Positions 56,844 to 64,000 of a stretch of 64,000 bases of DNA are shown here, in pieces; position 1 is the first letter of the stretch, and the number at the start of each line of letters is the position of its first letter. The DNA is taken from positions 62,001-126,000 of the forward strand of contig QLIY01000135.1 in the NCBI GenBank assembly GCA_003260075.1, read 5' to 3'. The DNA comes from Phallusia mammillata (Eukaryota; Chordata; Ascidiacea; Phlebobranchia; Ascidiidae). Made by a program: the position numbers and the translations under genes. The notes below the pieces were generated by a model that was not told where the DNA came from, ran no database searches, and saw only the letters and a list, made by a program, of their open reading frames with translations.

Positions 56844-59800
56844 CTTTATTACACAAGTTTTAGACCAAAATCACACAACTGAGTGTTTTTCGAGTCGGTA
56901 CTGTTGGATTTTTTCAAAATTTTATTGCGTTAGTTTTTTTGTTATTTTGGAAGTTATGTAACAAAACTCGATGTAAAAAAAATGCACCGTTTGTAGAAAT
57001 TGTTCTTTAATTGTTTTAATTGAGAGGTGACTATAGGGCGCTTTTAAATTGTTTTAAACCGACCTAACCTGACCTTCAACTTTTTTATAAACCTGCATAT
57101 AACTTTTGCTTGAAAACCCGTTTATTTTTTTAAATTAAAGTATGCAATAATATCTATTGCATATCAGTTCTTAAAACTAAGTTTATTTCATACTAATACC
57201 ACTACAATATTAAAAGAGCACTTTTGACCTAATTACTTTTCTTTACAAGCTTTTGCTTTTTGAAAAACTTCGAACTGCAAACACACCTCTTCTGGATTTT
57301 AAGCCTTCCTCTTCAACTGCAAAGATGTTTAACTGATAATCGGCTTTGCTCAGCACTCAAGAGCCCACCTTCATTTACTGTACAAGCGCTAAAGAGAAGA
57401 AATAAATGGGGGGGTCATTTCCAGACCGCCAAGAGATTTGGCCAACGAGATAGTGACGAATCGATACTTGGTCTCAGCACGGAAGCTGTCTTCACTATTT
57501 GCGGGTTTATGTCTCTTTTTCAATCGACCGCAGCTCAATTATGAAGTGCTGAAAATCTGCATTCTCATTGTGTGATTTAAGCAAATATGTTTTTCACTTT
57601 TAGAAAGTCTACCCTACATTTAAATTATATTTTGTTTTTGTAAACAAACTATCTCATGATCTACAAGTCTTCTGTTGATAATGATTAATAAATCTTCAAG
57701 CCTACTAGTTGGGCGTTTCTGCAGAAAAATCTCATGATAACATAACGCTTTTATGGTTTCGCTTCAGTCAACGTCAACAAGTATTCATGTATCTTTTGTT
57801 TCTTTACTTTATAACGGATTTCGCTTCACCTTTTGTACCGTAGTACCTACTGACCAAATCTCGCAAGTTAACTACGCCTTATTGCTTAACTAAATTGGTT
57901 CTGGTATACGGCAATTTCTCAAAACAAAAACTCCACATCCAATCTGTTACAAATGTTTTGAATGGTATTACCTATAGTATGTATCTAAATAATACCCATT
58001 ATGCCTGAAAGACCTATAACACCTCGTTGCCACTCAACATGCTACGCTTTGACCCAACACCTAAAAACAAAACTGAAGTCATTTATAGACTTCATGAAAC
58101 CCTTTTAGTCGTTTTTTTCTAGTCTTCTTCGATTCGATGCAACTGCAAAATGAACTCTGGGGGGGGGGCAAATAATACCCATTATGCCTGAAAGACCTAT
58201 AACACCTCGTTGCCACTGAACATGCTACGCTTTGACCCAACACCTAAAAACAAAACTGAAGCCATTTATAGACTTCATGAAACCCTTTTAGTTGTTTTTT
58301 TCTAGTCTTCTTCGATTCGATGCAACTGCAAAATGAACTCTGCTTATGCTGTGCTTGTACCCTTAAAACTAACAACCGATACCTGTCTAAGATCGCGCCA
58401 AAACAACGTGTTACCTGTCCCTCAACTTCTATCTAAATGCAAAAAAGGTAAAAGTAACGATGGCATTGATGCTCAGAGTACACCAAACATCCCTACATTA
58501 ATCATGAGAGTCGGTTTGGACTGTATGACAGTTCATCGATGATCTATCCCTCTCAATGGTCGTGCCTCGTGTACCCCAGAGGGTGATCTGAAACCGAGCT
58601 GATAATCGATAAAGCTGCATGCAATTAAGACGCTATAGGCGCTATAATGACTGTCGGGTTGGGATTTTGGTAACCCAGTTGCCTTTTAATTATGATATGT
58701 TTTGGGTTGATTGACATTTCATGAAGTGGTAAATGGCTGTTGGTGCATTGATAGTTGCGAAATGATGTCCTAAGTTGACAAAATGTGTTTTTTTTGTTAT
58801 AATTTGAGTTGTGATAATTAAATCCAAGGTTGTGTAAGATATTGCTGATTGCAATGAAAGATAAATCACATCGACGAAAAACAGATTTTCAGTAATTTTG
58901 TAAGGGGAAGACATGGTTAAGAGATTTTTTTAAGGGTAATAGGATCATAGACGTAACAGTGCTTATTTTAAAAGTTATATGTGTTTTTAAAGATATATGT
59001 GTGTCTGTAAGTTCTCTTGAGGGAATTCATTTATACACTGTTGCTGTACAATACATCCAAATTTATAAAAGTCACAAACAAAACGCCTTTTTCAACAAGA
59101 AATTAAAACGGTTTTCAAATCATTTTAAGTGTTTTACACATGAAATTATATTTCCAATACACACATGACGAAATTTAATCCGTAAAGTATGCAGCTTTCA
59201 AATTGCTTTTATGTGACAAATCGTGGTTCAATAAAAAACAATTTCGCGTGGAACAAGGTTTAATCCTGTCCCTTTTATCTTATCGTATTTAGAGCCTTAG
59301 GTATATTGAAGTATTTATTGAATTGTTCTTTGTTGGTTATTTTCGGTACAAGCACGACAGATATTGTCTCCCCTCCCGAACTGACAATTATAATGCTCTC
59401 GTGCCTAGCTCGGGCAGCTCACATGAATGTTTAATGCGCTGCAAAGTAAAAGTATATACAACGGCTTGAAGCCAAAACTCATTATGCTATAGATAACCAA
59501 TACTTGTAATGTTGCTACATGCAATTGCTATATACTTGCAACTGTAACAAACATAATAAAATGAACGTTGTTTAGGCCCAATATATGAAACCCTTGTTTT
59601 ACACTTCCGGGAAAAATTGATATGCTCAACCTAATAACTTAGATTGTAAGACAAAATTACAAAACGAACACAAACACAATTTTAATTGGGTGTTATATAC
59701 GTGTGCCTGATAGCACTTTTGTTGACTTTGAACCTTAGACACACCCAATCACGAAAAACATTTGGGATTTGGCCTATGTTTTTTGACATGTTTGCAATTA

Positions 59801-62255
59801 TCTAACACAAAGGTGCATTTGTCATATAACCTTTTCAAACAATAATATTGAGACCAGACCACTTAATTAAAAAAACATAGTGTTCTTTTTTTAATTTTAG
59901 GTATAAATTCCAAAGAGTGAAACCAATGGAAGGGGGGGGGGCATAACCTTTTCAAACAATAATATTGAGACCAGATGTTTTTGTGTCTGTTAGATAAATC
60001 AATCGCCTCACATGATATCACCGAGTGCTTGACCCATTTGGTCAATTTTACTTCTGAAACTTTAGGCAAGCGACAGCGACACCACACGAGATAATTTAAG
60101 TTCAAATATCTCACTAGATGTCGCTTTCAGTGAGATATTTCTGTTTCTGGGGGCTGCGCAGGTTTGCGTTTGATCGATCAGTTAATCAATATTCTGAAAA
60201 AGGGGGGGGGGGCAAGTTAAGCTCAAACTATCTCACTAGATGTCGCTTTCAGTGAGATATTTTTTGTTTGCGGGGGTTGCGCAGGTTTGCGTTTGATCGA
60301 TCAGTTAATCAATATTCTGAAAAAGCGAATGGTGCATTGCGAATTAAAAAATAATTGGTGATTTGTTAAAGGAAGTGAGTGATTTTACATTTGCATTCAT
60401 GATGACAATACTAGTGACAAAATGTTTAGCAATAAAAAAGTAGACGGCTTATAACATTCAACGCAAAAAATGTTTTAGCTCATCTGTGTTAATTACCCAA
60501 GTGATACTATGAAGCTGTTATGTTTATCATGCAACATTTTAGGGCGTTGTGGTCATTTTGCTGCATATTTAATCATAATTTTTTTTTAAATCCTTGCCAA
60601 AATTTGATTTTTTGGGGGCATGAAAGTACACAAACGGTCTTAAAAAGCGGAAAGGTGGTTGAAAAAGTCTGTAAATGAAAATACCCAAAATTACCAATTT
60701 AAAGCCCTAAGTATAAATAGGAGTGCTAAAGAATTTGGCAAAGTCATTGAAAGAAAATTTAAACCTAAGAGTTCGTTGGAAAGCAGATTTTCGTTATGGC
60801 TGATGTCAAAACTTTGACCACATGTTTTCATAACAGTTAAAAAATGTAGTTATTCTCCGCAGGTCACCCATGCTACCCGAGTTTTAACTTTTCCGGTCTT
60901 AATGCACTGTGAGGCTCTTAACACGCCAATAACGAAAACTTTTAGTAATGGTTTGACGGCTTTTGACAAAAAAGTAAAAAAAGTACTTAGTACCACAGAA
61001 CATTGGAACAAAGTTCTTGGTAATGCTTACATTTAAAATATGTGATAAAGCGCAAGATTATTTTAGCTGTAACAATTGCAAAAAGCAAATATTTTAAAAT
61101 TGTGATTATTAAAACATTTTTGATAGTTTTAATTCCAATAACAAGTTTTTGTTTTTGGAATAAACTAACGTTGTTATATCTTAAAACTATGTCAAAATTT
61201 TAGCAGGAAAATATACCCTATAAGAAATTTGTGATGGCCAGAAAACATAAGAATCGACCATATAATCAATATTGACGTCCATGTTTATTTTTGGAATGAA
61301 CACATTAAAAAAACATTATCTTTAGTGTGGGCCAATTTTTCTGTACCACGCCTATCCTTTCAGTACTTTATGAGGGTCATTTTGCCAGCACCACATCAAA
61401 AATACGTAACCAACGGTAGAAAATAGGTCAAGGAGTCAAAATGGCAAAAACGCGCCAAAACGACGAACAACTACTGGGTGTATAGGTAACTGTCAACACA
61501 TGCCCATGACTTATTCATCAAACTACAACGAAAAGCTCGATATCAAACTAGAGAAGGCAGTACACATTCGATGGACTTGTAATCAATACCTTAAAACTCA
61601 TCAATGCCCATCAACCAAAAAATGCATTAGTGGCTCTGTGGTTTTTTTCACAACGGCAAAACGTGTCAGAAAACAAAAATAAACTGTTTTTTATCCTTGT
61701 TTCTAGATTAGGGTATTGGTAAAGGAGTAGACGGGCCAGGTTGGGGGTTAATGGCCCCCAATATTGGCCATGAATTATTTATGGGCACTAAATAACGCGA
61801 GTTCGTAATACACGATTATATGATAGCAGCTCCTCTGATACCAAAACCCTCTTACTTGCTATATAACACGCATCTTGCATAGCAGGTGGCCAAGTTTTCG
61901 TTTTAATATTCAAGTCTCTCCACTAAAGCCTTTTGTCAGAATTAAGATCACTTTTATCGCTTTATGATCACCATGCACCTAACGGGTGTTAACAATACGC
62001 TAAAAATACACCGGCACAAAATAATCAGGTCAGTTTTAAAAAAACAAAGTTAATACTTTTCAGGATTTATGTGTAACAAATGTACGTTATAGGTAACAAT
62101 TATTTAACCACAACATAATACCCAGTATACATCAAATTTGAACTAGTAAAAATAAATTATAATTTTCCAGTTATGTACTTATTATTCGTTTAAACGGTTT
62201 TGTAGGCTTAAACGTAGGATGTTGAGCAATTAGTTGGTTAAAAACGAGTTTTAAG
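56844..62255. other. Intergenic region with three duplication joins, no gene recognised
   Basis: Poly-G joins occur at 58159-58168 (copies 57987-58158 and 58170-58342), 59932-59941 (short 36-bp copies 59822-59857 and 59942-59977) and 60202-60212 (copies 60091-60201 and 60213-60326). Frames such as 57260-57544 and 58333-58542 lack splice context or recognisable products. The interval 60330-62250 is AT-rich and holds nothing I can support. Confidence 0.5.
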
Positions 62256-63096
62256 TTACAAATAGTGGTTAAAAACACCGTCACGTTCAAATTGGGTTAT
62301 TTGACCCGAAAAATCTTGCAGCGTGACAAAATGGGATCGAATGTAACCTACAAGCGACATGGCATCATTTACAGCGCTCTGTACGAATGATTTGTTATTT
62401 GTAATTACGCGGGAGAAGACGTCAAAAATCCGCTTAGATACCAACAGAGTTATAAGTCGATTCGGGGATAAGTTTGTACAAAACAAGCTTGATTAGGGCC
62501 TGACTTTAAACTCGGCCGTATTTGTGCCAGAGTTTTACCAACATTCGGGCCCAACGCCAAGTTGTTTGGGCTTGTACTTTCGGGTTACTACTTCGGGTTG
62601 CAGTAACATAACAAGGGCAAAAGCTAAAGTAGGTCTGAACTAAACAACCACAAATAATAATCACGGTCAATTTAGGGTATTCACACTTGATTAAGTCTTA
62701 CCATAGTTGCAAGTCAAAAACAAGAAACAACAACTGATTACAAAACTGCATACAGAGTCAAAGACAAAACCCTAAAGCAATTGTGATCTTTTAACCTTGT
62801 ACTTACCTTTTTGAAATCAATACTATAGTTCAACATAACAACACCATGCACGAAGTCATAAAACGAAACGTGTTTTTGTATCTAACAAAATGGTTAAAAA
62901 ATAAAACATGTCTTAACAAAAAACCTAAACCTCATATTATCAACCAACATTCTCTTGCTTGTTGATTGGAATTAGTGCTTACCAAAACATTTCCCTGCAT
63001 TGGCGTGGTCTTCATAACTGGTTGTCGTTTACTCCCGAACAAAGTAAACCTCCTCGCCCTATTAAACGAGCCCGCTGCCAAAGCTGACTTGCTCAT
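62256..63096 (-). CDS. Possible three-exon gene for an unknown ~103-residue protein
   Basis: Exon 1 (63096-62983) opens MSKSALAAGSFNRARRFTLF and ends at GTAAGC. Exon 2 (62881-62807), after TTGTTAG, encodes IQKHVSFYDFVHGVVMLNYS and ends at GTAAGT. Both junctions are in phase 0. A third exon at 62378-62256, after CGTACAG, would give SAVNDAMSLVGYIRSHFVTL and on to a stop. Exons 1 and 2 have good splice sites and protein-like composition (basic N-terminus, then a mixed hydrophobic stretch). Exon 3 is less sure because a dispersed repeat begins just beyond it, near 62450. I do not recognise the family. The protein could also be the start of a longer gene whose later exons I missed. Confidence 0.4.
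62450..62640. repeat. TTCGGG-type dispersed repeat copy
   Basis: AGTTATAAGTCGATTCGGGG, GATTAGGGCCTGACTTTAAA and CATTCGGGCCCAACGCC match the family at 51060. It lies in the second intron of the possible gene at 62256-63096. Confidence 0.45.
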
Positions 63097-64000
63097 GGCA
63101 CAAATTGCAGTAGACCGACAAGTAAAGAGAACACAGAAAAAAATCTCACAAAAACAAGAGATCTGCCTTCCAAAACAACCTGAGTTTCAAACAAGCGTCT
63201 GCAGCAAGCAAGTCCGACTCTCAGTCATGCTCTTAACGTTTGCAGACAGGCAAATCCGTTCCGCGCCGAACGGTATCAGGCTAAGCAAATTCCCTGTCTT
63301 GACGACGTCTTGGGAATAGGGCTCAACACGCATAGAACATACGGCTTTCCAGCAAGGCCCGTCAATAACACGGTGGAGCATTAGACCGTATAATTGGATG
63401 GCAAGAGCAATATATTCACCGCATATTACCCTTGTGTTCCAAGGGACCTTTTCGTTAAGTGTGAAATTATTGATTACACGGTCGAATAATGATTGACAGG
63501 ATTTGATGTTAAGCTTAATCTTAACAAGTCTAAATGTTTTAAGCTCTTCCAGTCAGCGTGTAAAAGCCTGGACCAAACATTACACACAATTATTTTCACA
63601 GGGTGTACATTTCACCGAAAATGTTGGGTCGTATAGTCAGTGACTTATTCAAATAGAATCTAGCTAGTCTAATTTAGATCCGGCAATTTGCCAAACGCCA
63701 TTTAACGGAACGTGGTAATGTCAGTCTACTAACATTCATACAACAATTCACGCTCATTCATAATTCATAAGGTTGTCAACATAATTTTGCGTACCGGAAC
63801 ACGTTTAAATGACCTTCAACAAGTGTATAGTTACCATTCTTTATGTACTCCGTCTTGTACAAAACAAACGTTTACGTAAACATCCGTAAAACCAAATTAA
63901 ACCAAAAAAGTTTGTACAATCATTCATATCATACTTTTTAGGCCAAAAGTACAACACATTTACGACCAACACTAAACCGGTTACCCCTTGTGACTAAAAC
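63097..64000. other. Right edge, upstream of the possible minus-strand gene
   Basis: Would contain its 5' UTR and promoter. A TGACTTATTCAAATAGAATC near 63640 echoes the palindrome arm at 3467. No gene is recognised. Confidence 0.35.

Noticed and set aside
43149..60326. CRISPR-like or microsatellite interpretation of the repeated poly-G units
   Set aside because: The flanking copies at each site are unrelated to those at other sites, and there are no regular spacers; this is an animal genome and the pattern fits assembly joins.
62966..63319. 117-codon plus-strand frame
   Set aside because: It overlaps the minus-strand exon 63096-62983, which has a better splice context; the frame itself has no recognisable product.

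Overview
The window is nuclear DNA from an animal, AT-rich and intron-rich, with GT-AG introns of mostly a few hundred bases to several kb and an unusually dense population of small transposons. Protein-level matches (ARP3, a TRPC-type channel, a DPP6/DPP10-like protein) fix it as metazoan. The short introns, hAT and pogo MITEs and a composite tRNA-like SINE suggest an invertebrate chordate such as an ascidian, but the window alone does not settle this. All gene models below were built by hand from reading-frame continuity, splice sites and remembered family sequence; no alignment was run.

Left third (1-19.8 kb), minus strand: the 5' part of a TRPC-family cation channel gene. Ten exons run from an ATG at 19830 to the exon with the first transmembrane segments at 1466-1657. 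The pore and C-terminus lie beyond the left edge. Its introns hold a 100-bp perfect palindrome, MITEs, SINEs, a ~145-bp tandem array and an N gap.

Middle (19.8-42.4 kb): a repeat-filled intergenic block, then the complete 12-exon plus-strand gene for actin-related protein 3 (27222-34716). Three of its introns carry related sequences that look like C/D-box snoRNAs. Two small plus-strand paralogues follow (37521-~38328 and 40705-41355), encoding tiny hydrophilic proteins made of an Asn-rich module.

Right half (42.4-56.8 kb), minus strand: a 16-exon gene for a DPP6/DPP10-like single-pass type II membrane protein. The catalytic serine is replaced by glycine, so it is probably a Kv4-channel auxiliary subunit rather than a peptidase. 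Beyond it is mostly empty sequence, then a possible small minus-strand gene of unknown function (62256-63096).

Assembly quality matters here. From about 43 to 60 kb there are ten poly-G tracts of 10-12 bases, each between two near-identical direct copies of 36-260 bp. One further such duplication is joined by a single N. These look like joins of haplotype or contig ends, not biology, and two of them split exons of the DPP-like gene. A 90-base poly-C and a 75-base poly-G inside repeats are also suspect.
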